Origin: Paraglaciecola marina
GTDB lineage: Bacteria; Pseudomonadota; Gammaproteobacteria; Enterobacterales; Alteromonadaceae
DNA: 64,000 bases
Assembly: GCF_004360155.1 (NCBI RefSeq)
Contig: NZ_SAIS01000001.1
Coordinates: forward strand, 124,001-188,000
Direction of reading: 5' to 3'
Both the position numbers and the translations under genes were made by a program. The notes beneath the pieces were generated by a model that did not search any database, was not told where the DNA came from, and was given only the letters and a program-made list of their open reading frames with translations. Shown here one piece after another: positions 53,090 through 61,688 of the stretch (position 1 is its first letter; each line of letters opens with the position of its first letter).

Positions 53090-53359
53090 ATGAGTCCTGA
53101 GGTATTCGTAGAGATTTTAAAAGAAGCACTCCAAATGGTGATTTTGTTGGTGTCGGTTATTATTTTACCTAGCTTATTTGTAGGTTTAATTGTGGCTGTA
53201 TTTCAAGCAGCCACATCAATTAATGAGCAAACAATGAGTTTTTTGCCTAGGTTGATTGTGACCTTGTTAGCCTTAAGTTGGGGAGGACATTGGCTTGTGC
53301 AGAAGTTGATGGACTTCACTTTTACTATGGTTGAACGTATACCTGAAGTGGTTGGTTAA
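53090..53359 (+). CDS. fliQ: Flagellar export gate protein FliQ (89 aa)
   Basis: Small two-helix membrane protein with SPEVFVEILKEALQMVILLV and GLIVAVFQAATSINEQTMSF, the diagnostic FliQ motif. ATG at 53090, with a TTG in frame directly upstream. Confidence 0.96.
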   Translation: MSPEVFVEILKEALQMVILLVSVIILPSLFVGLIVAVFQAATSINEQTMSFLPRLIVTLLALSWGGHWLVQKLMDFTFTMVERIPEVVG

Positions 53360-53391
53360 TTTTAATGAGTATAGAAGGTAGTATTTAAATC

Positions 53392-54171
53392 GTGGAATTC
53401 GCTACTTCTACTATCACCCAATATTTAGCAGATTTACTGCTACCGTTTATGCGGATATCCGGTATGTTTGCTTCCATGATTGGTTTGAGTGCTCAAAGTG
53501 TACCGCCCACCACAAGAGCTTTATTGACGCTATTTCTTACCTTAATCATCATGCCTGTTATTCCTCCTGTTCCTGTTGTGGAAGTATTTTCGGTGGGGAC
53601 TTTTGTATTAGTGATTCAGCAACTAATAATTGGTATTGCCTTAGGGTTCTTATCAAACATGGTATTGAATACTTTTGTATTAGCTGGGCAAATTGTGGCT
53701 ATGCAAACCGGTTTAGGTTTTGCATCCATTGTCGATCCTGTTAATGGCATTAATGTACCAGCTGTTGGGCAATTCTACTTAATATTAGCGACATTACTGT
53801 TTTGGTCTTTGGATGGGCACTTAGCCATGATTAGAATGGTCGTAATGAGTTTCGAGGCTTTTCCTATTGGGGAGGCGTGGTTCTCACCCGAGCAGTTTAA
53901 AGAGATTGCCCATTGGGCTGGTTGGATGTTTGTTTCCGCACTGACCTTGTCTTTAGCTCCTATTGTTTCGTTACTCATTGTTAATTTAGCTTTTGGGGTA
54001 ATGACGAAAGCTGCCCCGCAGTTAAATATTTTTAGCATTGGCTTCTCTATTGCACAGATTATGGGCCTATTCATTATGTGGTTAACGCTAGGGAACTTAA
54101 CACACCACTTTGAGTTATTGTGGAACCGTGCACAAACTACTATGTGCCAATTGGTTTTAGTGTGTTCTTAA
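53392..54171 (+). CDS. fliR: Flagellar export gate protein FliR (259 aa)
   Basis: Integral membrane gate protein with several hydrophobic segments, including LLPFMRISGMFASMIGLSAQ and MQTGLGFASIVDPVNGINVP, which are typical of FliR. GTG start. It is followed at 12 bases by flhB, with AGGAGG between them. Confidence 0.95.
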   Translation: MEFATSTITQYLADLLLPFMRISGMFASMIGLSAQSVPPTTRALLTLFLTLIIMPVIPPVPVVEVFSVGTFVLVIQQLIIGIALGFLSNMVLNTFVLAGQIVAMQTGLGFASIVDPVNGINVPAVGQFYLILATLLFWSLDGHLAMIRMVVMSFEAFPIGEAWFSPEQFKEIAHWAGWMFVSALTLSLAPIVSLLIVNLAFGVMTKAAPQLNIFSIGFSIAQIMGLFIMWLTLGNLTHHFELLWNRAQTTMCQLVLVCS

Positions 54172-54183
54172 AGGAGGAAAGCT

Positions 54184-55308
54184 ATGGCTGATGCAAATGA
54201 AAAAACAGAAGACCCCACCTCCAAAAAAATTGAGGACTCCCGAAAAAAAGGACAAGTTGCAAGGTCTAGAGAATTATCAACCACTCTAGTATTAGTGGCC
54301 AGTGCCATCGCTTTTTTGATGATAGGAGCGCAAATTGCCAGTGCTGTTTTTGAAGTCACACGTCGAACTTTTACATTATCTCGAGATGAGACTTATGATT
54401 TTAAACACATGTTTCAGGTCTGGGGGTTTGCGATAGAAACCATAAGTTTTCCAGTTTTGTTCTATATGCTGATTGTCACCGTCGCAGGTATCTACGGGAA
54501 TATAGCCCTAGGCGGGTATAACTTTACATGGCAGGGAGCCTCGCCAAAAGCGAGTAAAATTAGTCCTATTGCTGGGATAAAGCGTATGTTTGGTATGAAT
54601 AGTATTGTCGAACTATTTAAAGCGATTGCAAAATTTTTGGTAGTGGCCACCATGGCTTATATATCGCTTATTATTTTTCAAGATGAAGCGTTACATTTAG
54701 ATTTAGAGCTTTACCCCCAGAATATATTTCATGCGCTTGATCTTATTGCTTGGGCTTTTCTACTCATGTGTTGTGCACTGATACCCATTGCAGTTTTCGA
54801 TGTACCTTATCAAAGCTTTAAACATAATAAAGAAATGAAAATGTCGCTGCAGGAAGTTAAAGACGAACGGAAAAACTCTGACGGTGATCCACAAGTAAAA
54901 AATCGTATTCGTAAATTACAATACCAGGCTGCGGCCAATCGAATGATGCAAGAAGTGCCCAATGCTGATGTGGTGGTGACAAACCCAACTCATTTCTCTG
55001 TTGCTCTGAAATATGACCAATTAGGTACAAGAGCCCCAACACTTGTAGCGAAAGGTGTAGATGAAATGGCCATGCATATACGTAAAATTGCTAAAGCTCA
55101 TGATGTACCCATTGTGGCGTCTCCCATCCTAGCTAGGGCTATTTACTATTCAACAGAGGCTGACCACGAAATTCCTGAAAAGTTATTTATGGCGGTTGCT
55201 CAAGTGCTGGCTTATGTATATCAATTGAAAGCCTTTAAACAAGGTAAAGGGAAGCGACCTAATCCTCTCAAGTCTAATCTGCCTATTCCACCAGAATTAC
55301 GAAGATAA
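54184..55308 (+). CDS. flhB: Flagellar export switch protein FlhB (374 aa)
   Basis: Specificity switch of the export apparatus. The N-terminus EKTEDPTSKKIEDSRKKGQV, four membrane segments and the autocleavage motif NPTH (in VVVTNPTHFSVAL) are present. C-terminal cytosolic tail is Pro-rich (PNPLKSNLPIPPELRR). Confidence 0.96.
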   Translation: MADANEKTEDPTSKKIEDSRKKGQVARSRELSTTLVLVASAIAFLMIGAQIASAVFEVTRRTFTLSRDETYDFKHMFQVWGFAIETISFPVLFYMLIVTVAGIYGNIALGGYNFTWQGASPKASKISPIAGIKRMFGMNSIVELFKAIAKFLVVATMAYISLIIFQDEALHLDLELYPQNIFHALDLIAWAFLLMCCALIPIAVFDVPYQSFKHNKEMKMSLQEVKDERKNSDGDPQVKNRIRKLQYQAAANRMMQEVPNADVVVTNPTHFSVALKYDQLGTRAPTLVAKGVDEMAMHIRKIAKAHDVPIVASPILARAIYYSTEADHEIPEKLFMAVAQVLAYVYQLKAFKQGKGKRPNPLKSNLPIPPELRR

Positions 55309-55335
55309 ACTAAAATTTAGGGTATATTCGAATTT

Positions 55336-55351
55336 TGGCGCACTAGTTGCT
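55336..55351 (+). promoter_or_regulatory. Sigma-54 promoter of the flhA operon
   Basis: TGGCGCACTAGTTGCT: GG (55337-55338), ten bases, GC (55349-55350), with a perfect TTGCT -12 box. It lies about 50 bases before flhA. Confidence 0.82.
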
Positions 55352-55401
55352 TTTGTGTAAATAACTCATAGATTACAAGTAGAAGCGTCAATATTTCGTT
55401 T

Positions 55402-57501
55402 ATGGAACTCACTCCTTACCTAAATAGATTTAACAAAAATAATCTTAAAACCGCGGCATCAGGTTTGGGCGCGCCAATTGTATTATTGGCTATTATGGGG
55501 ATGGTTATTTTACCTATGCCCGCGTTCTTATTAGATATTTTGTTCAGCTTCAATATCGCACTTTCTCTGGTTGTTATTTTGGTTTCAGTGTTTACTAAGA
55601 AGCCCGTTGATTTTGGGATTTTCCCCTTAGTGTTGTTAATCGCCACCGTTTTACGGTTAGCATTAAATGTTGCCTCTACGCGAATAGTATTACTTGAAGG
55701 GCACGAAGGTGGAGACGCAGCAGGTAAAGTTATTCAAGCATTTGGTGAAGTAGTCATTGGCGGAAACTATGCGGTTGGTATAGTGGTATTTGCTATCTTG
55801 CTAATCATTAATTTTAAAGTAGTCACTGCAGGTGCTGGCCGTATATCAGAAGTGAGTGCTAGATTTACCTTAGACGCTATGCCTGGTAAGCAAATGGCTA
55901 TAGATGCTGATTTGAATGCTGGTTTTATTGATTCAGATGAAGCTAGAAAGCGCCGTATTGAAATCACTAGCGAAGCTGATTTTTATGGTTCTATGGATGG
56001 TGCGTCGAAGTTTGTAAAAGGTGATGCTGTAGCTGGCTTGTTTATTATGTTGATCAATATAGTCGGTGGGCTCTTTATTGGCATGATCCAACATGACTTA
56101 AGTTTTGGGCAGGCAATTGAAATATATACTTTATTAACAATTGGGGATGGCCTGGTAGCTCAAATTCCTTCACTACTTCTCTCAGTTGCAACCGCTATTA
56201 TAGTTACTCGAGAAAATGACTCACAGGAAATGGGGTCAGAATTAAGTAAACAGCTTGGAAACCAACAGGCCCTGTATATTACATCTGGTGTTTTATTTGT
56301 GATGGGAATAGTTCCAGGTATGCCGCATGTCGCTTTTTTAGGGTTTAGCGCTGTTGTTGGTGGATACGCCTATTATAACTATTGGCGAGCACAAAAAATT
56401 GCAAATGAGCCTAAGACAGTTAGTAACTTACCAGAGCAAAATCAGCAACCCGCTGAAGTAAAAGAATTGGGATGGGATGATGTTCAACATGTTGATACCA
56501 TTGGACTAGAGGTCGGTTACCGTTTAATCCCTTTAGTTGATAAAGCCCAAGGAGGTGAGTTATTAAACCGTATTAAAGGGGTGCGGAAGAAATTATCTCA
56601 AGAGTTGGGCTTCTTAATCCCACCAGTACATATCCGTGACAACTTAGATTTAAGTCCAAATAATTACACCATAGCTATGTTGGGTGTCACGGTAGGTGAA
56701 GCCGAAATAAGTCATGATGATGAACTTGCTATTAATCCGGGACAGGTTTTTGGAAAGCTTGAAGGTAAAGTAACAAAAGATCCCGCTTTTGGGTTAGATG
56801 CTGTATGGATTAGAGCAAACCAAAGGGAGCATGCGCAAACCCTTGGTTATACAGTAGTGGATGCCGCAACTGTAGTGGCAACGCACTTGAGTCAGTTATT
56901 AACTAATAATGCATACCAATTGTTAGGGCATGAAGAAGTACAGCAATTGTTAGATATGTTAGCTAAAAATAGCCCTAAATTAGTGGAGGGCTTAGTACCC
57001 GATATCTTACCCCTGAGTACAGTGGTTAAAGTTCTACAAACTATGTTGTATGAGGGTGTACCTATTAGAGATATGCGAAGTATAGTGCAAACTTTGTGTG
57101 AATTCGGACCCAAAAGCCAAGATCCTGATGTACTAGTGTCAGCAGTCCGAATTGCTCTTAAGAGATTGATTGTTCAAGAAATAAATGGCGGCACAATGGA
57201 AATCCCAGTGATCACTCTAGCGCCTGAGTTGGAACAGATGTTGCACCAGTCTTTACAAGCTGGTGGTGCTGATGGGGCTGGTATTGAACCAGGCCTAGCA
57301 GAAAAACTTCAAAGCTCATTGAATGAGGCTTCACAGCAACAAGAATTGGCTGGTGAACCAGCAGTTTTACTGACTTCAGGTATGCTCAGGCCTGTGCTGT
57401 CTAAGTTTTTGAAACATTCTGTGAGTGGATTACACGTTTTGTCCTATCAGGAAATTCCAGATGACAAACAAATTAAAATTGTAAGTGCAGTAGGTCAATA
57501 A
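55402..57501 (+). CDS. flhA: Flagellar export gate protein FlhA (699 aa)
   Basis: Large gate protein. The N-terminal half has eight membrane segments and the FHIPEP-type loop region DIGIFPLVLLIATVLRLALN and GDAVAGLFIMLINIVGGLFI; the C-terminal cytoplasmic domain receives chaperone-substrate complexes (GLEVGYRLIPLVDKAQGG, LLGHEEVQQLLDMLAKNSPK). Normal length; starts its own operon with flhF, flhG and fliA. Confidence 0.96.
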   Translation: MELTPYLNRFNKNNLKTAASGLGAPIVLLAIMGMVILPMPAFLLDILFSFNIALSLVVILVSVFTKKPVDFGIFPLVLLIATVLRLALNVASTRIVLLEGHEGGDAAGKVIQAFGEVVIGGNYAVGIVVFAILLIINFKVVTAGAGRISEVSARFTLDAMPGKQMAIDADLNAGFIDSDEARKRRIEITSEADFYGSMDGASKFVKGDAVAGLFIMLINIVGGLFIGMIQHDLSFGQAIEIYTLLTIGDGLVAQIPSLLLSVATAIIVTRENDSQEMGSELSKQLGNQQALYITSGVLFVMGIVPGMPHVAFLGFSAVVGGYAYYNYWRAQKIANEPKTVSNLPEQNQQPAEVKELGWDDVQHVDTIGLEVGYRLIPLVDKAQGGELLNRIKGVRKKLSQELGFLIPPVHIRDNLDLSPNNYTIAMLGVTVGEAEISHDDELAINPGQVFGKLEGKVTKDPAFGLDAVWIRANQREHAQTLGYTVVDAATVVATHLSQLLTNNAYQLLGHEEVQQLLDMLAKNSPKLVEGLVPDILPLSTVVKVLQTMLYEGVPIRDMRSIVQTLCEFGPKSQDPDVLVSAVRIALKRLIVQEINGGTMEIPVITLAPELEQMLHQSLQAGGADGAGIEPGLAEKLQSSLNEASQQQELAGEPAVLLTSGMLRPVLSKFLKHSVSGLHVLSYQEIPDDKQIKIVSAVGQ

Positions 57502-57543
57502 TCTGACGGTTAAATATCGGATTAATGAGCTAAAGGGGGAAAT

Positions 57544-58848
57544 GTGAAGATTAGACGATTTTATGGCAAAGACATGCGAGAAGCACTTAAACAAGTTAAA
57601 GACGAGTTAGGTGGCGATGCGGTAATCATGTCAAACAAAAAGCATGCTGATGGTATAGAGATTGTTGCTGCATATGACAAAGAGCCTGATGCTCAGTTGG
57701 TTAGTAAAAATAGCAATGATGAAGCCAATCTAAAATCAACCAATAAAATCCCCTCTTTAAGTGAGATTATTGGTGATACTGCTCCCGATAGTTTAAAAGC
57801 TCTATTAGAAAAGCAATCCCAGTCTGCCAGTAAAAAAACTGAGGCCTTAGAAGCTTACCAACCACAAGAGTCCACGCCCCAAAGTCCTAGCCGAGCAGAA
57901 AAGCAACGACCAAATAATCAAAATGATGCACTTTCAGAAATGAGACAAGAGTTATCTTCCTTAAGAAATATCCTGCAATTCCAGGTGTCAGGGTTAATTG
58001 CTCAAGAAAAGCAAAGGCAGCATCCTCTACACGGCTATCTATTAGAAAAATTACATAATATGGGAATTTCAAATAATTTGGCTGAAGAGGTGGTTTCATA
58101 TACACCTGAATCGTCAGATGAGCGTCAGGCTTGGTTATTTCTTCTAAAGTTACTCGCAAATAAGTTACAAACCAAACAGGATGATATTTTATCGCAACCT
58201 GGCGTAGTTGCTCTAATGGGGCCGACTGGCACAGGAAAAACTACAACTATCGCAAAATTAGCGGCTCAAGCTGTAAAAAAATATGGAGTTGAAAATGTTG
58301 CGGTGATTACTTTAGATAATTACCGAATTGGTGCGTTTGACCAAATTGCTACTTACGGTAAAATTATTGGGTGCCCTGTGAAGCAAGCTCAGGATGCAAG
58401 TCAATTAACTGATTTACTTTATCAATTTAAAAATAAACGCTTAGTATTAATTGACACTGCGGGTTATAGTCAGAAAGATGCAAGATTAATCAAGCAGTTA
58501 GATACAATAAAGCAAAATTCATGTGTTAACATACGTAAATATTTAGTCATACAAGCCAATTGTCAGTATCGAGCAATGCAACAAACAGTAAATGAATATA
58601 GGAAGATTTCTTTGCATGGGTGTATATTGACAAAATTAGATGAATGTTACAGTTTAGGGGAAGCCATAAGTGTGGCAATAGAAAACAAATTACAGATTTG
58701 TTATTTAGCGGACGGACAAAGAGTGCCAGAAGACTTGCAGTCAGCCAGTACAAAACATTTAATAACAAGCGCAGCGAAGCTTTATAAAAAATATGCTTTA
58801 ATTCATACTAGAGCTAGTAAAGTTAATAGTGAAGTAGCGGCAATATGA
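57544..58848 (+). CDS. flhF: Signal-recognition-type GTPase FlhF (434 aa)
   Basis: Sets the polar site of flagellum assembly. An N-terminal B domain (KIRRFYGKDMREALKQVKDE) is followed by a low-complexity linker and the SRP-like G domain with VALMGPTGTGKTTTIAKLAA, LITLDNYRIGAFDQ-type motif and LVLIDTAGYSQKD. GTG start. Its last bases overlap flhG. Confidence 0.95.
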   Translation: MKIRRFYGKDMREALKQVKDELGGDAVIMSNKKHADGIEIVAAYDKEPDAQLVSKNSNDEANLKSTNKIPSLSEIIGDTAPDSLKALLEKQSQSASKKTEALEAYQPQESTPQSPSRAEKQRPNNQNDALSEMRQELSSLRNILQFQVSGLIAQEKQRQHPLHGYLLEKLHNMGISNNLAEEVVSYTPESSDERQAWLFLLKLLANKLQTKQDDILSQPGVVALMGPTGTGKTTTIAKLAAQAVKKYGVENVAVITLDNYRIGAFDQIATYGKIIGCPVKQAQDASQLTDLLYQFKNKRLVLIDTAGYSQKDARLIKQLDTIKQNSCVNIRKYLVIQANCQYRAMQQTVNEYRKISLHGCILTKLDECYSLGEAISVAIENKLQICYLADGQRVPEDLQSASTKHLITSAAKLYKKYALIHTRASKVNSEVAAI

Positions 58849-59711
58849 TTGAGGACCAAGCGAGTAGTCTAAGAAGAATGAATCAATCTAGATTAATTAA
58901 AGTTATTGCTGTAACAGGCGGTAAAGGTGGAGTAGGGAAAACTAATGTTACCCTAAACACGGCTATTTCAATGGCGCAACAAGGCAAGCGAGTTATGGTA
59001 CTTGATGCCGACTTAGGTTTGGCTAACGTTGATGTGTTATTGGGGTTAAGGGTTGAAAAAAACTTATCGCATGTATTATCGGGTGAGTGTACTTTAGACG
59101 ATGTACTAGTAGAAGGACCTTACGGTATCCAGATTGCACCTGCGACTAGTGGTAGCCAGTCAATGACAGAGTTGACACCAACAGAGCATGCAGGGCTTAT
59201 TCGGGCCTTTAGTGAACTCCAATCTCAGATAGATGTGTTGATTGTAGATACTGCAGCTGGTATATCGGATATGGTTTTAAGCTTTTCTAAAGCAGCTCAA
59301 GATATTTTGGTCGTAGTGTGTGATGAGCCCACCTCGTTAACTGATGCATATGCATTGATAAAAATATTAAATAAAGAACACGGGATCTTTCGCTTTAAAA
59401 TTGTAGCTAATATGGTGCGCAGCTTACGTGAGGGTGATGAGTTGTTCTCCAAACTTACTAAAGTGACTAATAGGTTCTTAGATGTAGCACTAGAGTTAGT
59501 TGCTGTTGTGCCTTTTGATGAAAATGTACGTAAGTCTGTAAGAAAGCAAAAAGCAGTTGTTGAGGCCTTTCCCGCAGCTCCTGCCGCTAAAGCGATAAGA
59601 GGGCTGGCCCAAAAAGCAATTAGTTGGCCAATACCAAATCAACCAGGCGGACATTTAGAGTTTTTCCTTGAGCAATTGGTAACCAAAAAAGCAATGGATG
59701 ACAACAGGTGA
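58845..59711 (+). CDS. flhG: Flagellar number regulator FlhG/FleN (288 aa)
   Basis: MinD-like ATPase limiting flagellar number by acting on FlrA and FlhF. The N-terminal DQASSLRRMNQ motif stimulates FlhF GTPase in relatives; the deviant Walker A VTGGKGGVGKTNVTLNTA and LDADLGLANVDVLLGL are clear. Overlaps both flhF and fliA by four bases. Confidence 0.95.
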   Translation: MIEDQASSLRRMNQSRLIKVIAVTGGKGGVGKTNVTLNTAISMAQQGKRVMVLDADLGLANVDVLLGLRVEKNLSHVLSGECTLDDVLVEGPYGIQIAPATSGSQSMTELTPTEHAGLIRAFSELQSQIDVLIVDTAAGISDMVLSFSKAAQDILVVVCDEPTSLTDAYALIKILNKEHGIFRFKIVANMVRSLREGDELFSKLTKVTNRFLDVALELVAVVPFDENVRKSVRKQKAVVEAFPAAPAAKAIRGLAQKAISWPIPNQPGGHLEFFLEQLVTKKAMDDNR

Positions 59712-60439
59712 GTAGTAAGGCTTCAGCTTATCAACAATTGGCCGATAAAAATGATCTGGTAGAACGCCACGCATCATTGGTTAAACGTATCGCCCATCAT
59801 TTAATGGTGAGATTACCGGCGAGTGTTTTGGTTGACGATTTGATTCAAGCTGGGATGATCGGACTGCTAGAAGCCTCTAGGAATTTTGATGGCAGTAAAG
59901 GTGCAAGCTTTGAAACCTTTGCTGGTATTAGAATTAGGGGCTCGATGTTAGATGAAATAAGAAAAGGTGATTGGACTCCTCGTTCCGTTCATAAAAATGG
60001 CAGGGCTATCACTCAAGCTATAAATGAAGTAGAAAGAGCTACAGGCAGAGATGCTAGAGATATTGATGTTGCCGAAAAATTGCAAGTTAGTATTGATAGT
60101 TACCATCAAATGCTGAACGAGGTGAATGCTGGTAAGATAATTGGTATGGAAGACCTTGGAGTAACCGAGGATGTAATTGGGACCGAGCAAACAAAAGGAT
60201 CTGATGCTCCTTTTGAGGATTTAGTACAAGGTTCTTTTCAAAAGGCTCTTGCGCATACCATTACTACCTTGCCAGAGAGAGAAGCAATCGTTCTCTCTCT
60301 GTACTATGATGAAGAATTAAATTTAAGAGAAATAGGTGAAGTGCTTGATGTTAGCGAGTCTAGAGTTAGCCAGATACATAGCCAAGCTATGTTGAAACTT
60401 AAGTCTCGCATGCAGTATTGGCGTTCACAGGAAAATTAA
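59708..60439 (+). CDS. fliA: RNA polymerase sigma factor FliA (sigma-28, 243 aa)
   Basis: Transcribes late flagellar genes. Region 2 is LVDDLIQAGMIGLLEASRNF and region 4 VLSLYYDEELNLREIGEVLD and ESRVSQIHSQAMLKLKSRM. GTG start. Its product is the factor expected at the promoter motifs found before flagellins 1, 2 and 4 and the small RNA 3b. Confidence 0.96.
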   Translation: MSSKASAYQQLADKNDLVERHASLVKRIAHHLMVRLPASVLVDDLIQAGMIGLLEASRNFDGSKGASFETFAGIRIRGSMLDEIRKGDWTPRSVHKNGRAITQAINEVERATGRDARDIDVAEKLQVSIDSYHQMLNEVNAGKIIGMEDLGVTEDVIGTEQTKGSDAPFEDLVQGSFQKALAHTITTLPEREAIVLSLYYDEELNLREIGEVLDVSESRVSQIHSQAMLKLKSRMQYWRSQEN

Positions 60440-60493
60440 AATGATAATAAATGGGTCAAAACAGTAGGTTTTGATTCTCACCGGAGGTGTTTT

Positions 60494-60877
60494 TTGGATA
60501 AGAACATGAAGATTCTTGTTGTTGATGACTTTTCGACAATGCGTCGCATTATCAAGAATTTACTTAAAGATCTTGGTTTTACAAACATACAAGAAGCGGA
60601 TGATGGCAGTACTGCATTACCCATGCTTCAACAAGCTGCTTTTGATTTTGTTGTAACAGACTGGAATATGCCTGGGATGCAAGGTATTGATTTACTTAGA
60701 GCTATCAGAGCAGATGACAAATTAAAACATATTCCCGTTTTGATGGTAACTGCAGAAGCTAAAAAAGAGCAAATTGTTGCTGCAGCGCAAGCAGGGGTTA
60801 ATGGCTACGTCATTAAGCCTTTTACTGCCGCCACTTTGAAAGAGAAATTGGCGAAAATTTTTGAACGTCTAGGTTAA
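60494..60877 (+). CDS. cheY: Chemotaxis response regulator CheY (127 aa)
   Basis: Single receiver domain: [20 protein letters not shown], phospho-Asp in [24 protein letters not shown] and the Lys in [13 protein letters not shown] start after GGAGGTG (60483-60489); a later ATG at 60506 is an alternative, but the [13 protein letters not shown] start is typical. Diffuses to FliM to change rotation. Confidence 0.96.
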   Translation: MDKNMKILVVDDFSTMRRIIKNLLKDLGFTNIQEADDGSTALPMLQQAAFDFVVTDWNMPGMQGIDLLRAIRADDKLKHIPVLMVTAEAKKEQIVAAAQAGVNGYVIKPFTAATLKEKLAKIFERLG

Positions 60878-60910
60878 ATTCAGGCTTCCCTGAGTCCGAG
60901 GAGAGACTGT

Positions 60911-61675
60911 ATGACTACCGTAAGTTCACCACCAATTTCTTTAGAAGATGCTAAGAAGTTGGTAAATTTGATTGAAAGTGGTGATAACCAAGCAGCCCAT
61001 GAGCTTCTTGATAACGCTGGAAAACATAACTCAGTTGAATTATTTGCAGAAGTAGGAAAACTAACAAGGCAATTACATGATTCGTTAAATCATTTTCAAC
61101 TAGATCCTCGAATTGCTGATTTGGCAAATGAGAGCATTCCAGACGCACAGAGCCGGTTAACATATGTTATGGAGGCGACTGAAGAAGCTGCCAATAAAAC
61201 TATGGATCTAGTGGATTCTTGCATGACAGTTGCAACAGACTTAAACACTGGTTTTTTAAACTTACAACCTGATTGGAAAAAGCTAATGGCACGAGAGCTT
61301 AAATTGGGTGAGTTTAATGAGTTAGTAAAGCGTATGGATGACTTTTTGTTAAGTGGTGTGGATTGTACGAGTAACCTGACGGGGTTGTTAACAGAAGTGT
61401 TGATGGCTCAAGGTTACCAAGATTTAACGGGTCAAGTGATCCGCAGAGTGATTGAGTTAGTTAAAGAAGTTGAAGATAGTTTAGTTGATATGTTGACTAT
61501 ATTTGGTGGCCTTGAATTAAAGGCTAATGATCAGCTAAGCGAAAAGTCTAACAAATCTGATAACAAGGCCGATAAAGTTAAGGCTGAAGGTCCAATCTTG
61601 GACGCAGACAGTAGAGAAGATGTGGCGTCTAATCAAGATGACGTCGATGATTTGCTTTCGAGTCTAGGGTTTTAG
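60911..61675 (+). CDS. cheZ: CheY-P phosphatase CheZ (254 aa)
   Basis: Helical phosphatase with the catalytic Gln in AQGYQDLTGQVIRRVIELVK, preceded by the long helical hairpin, and a CheY-binding tail DDVDDLLSSLGF at the C-terminus. The position after cheY is standard. Confidence 0.94.
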   Translation: MTTVSSPPISLEDAKKLVNLIESGDNQAAHELLDNAGKHNSVELFAEVGKLTRQLHDSLNHFQLDPRIADLANESIPDAQSRLTYVMEATEEAANKTMDLVDSCMTVATDLNTGFLNLQPDWKKLMARELKLGEFNELVKRMDDFLLSGVDCTSNLTGLLTEVLMAQGYQDLTGQVIRRVIELVKEVEDSLVDMLTIFGGLELKANDQLSEKSNKSDNKADKVKAEGPILDADSREDVASNQDDVDDLLSSLGF

Positions 61676-61688
61676 GGGTACTGAAAAT

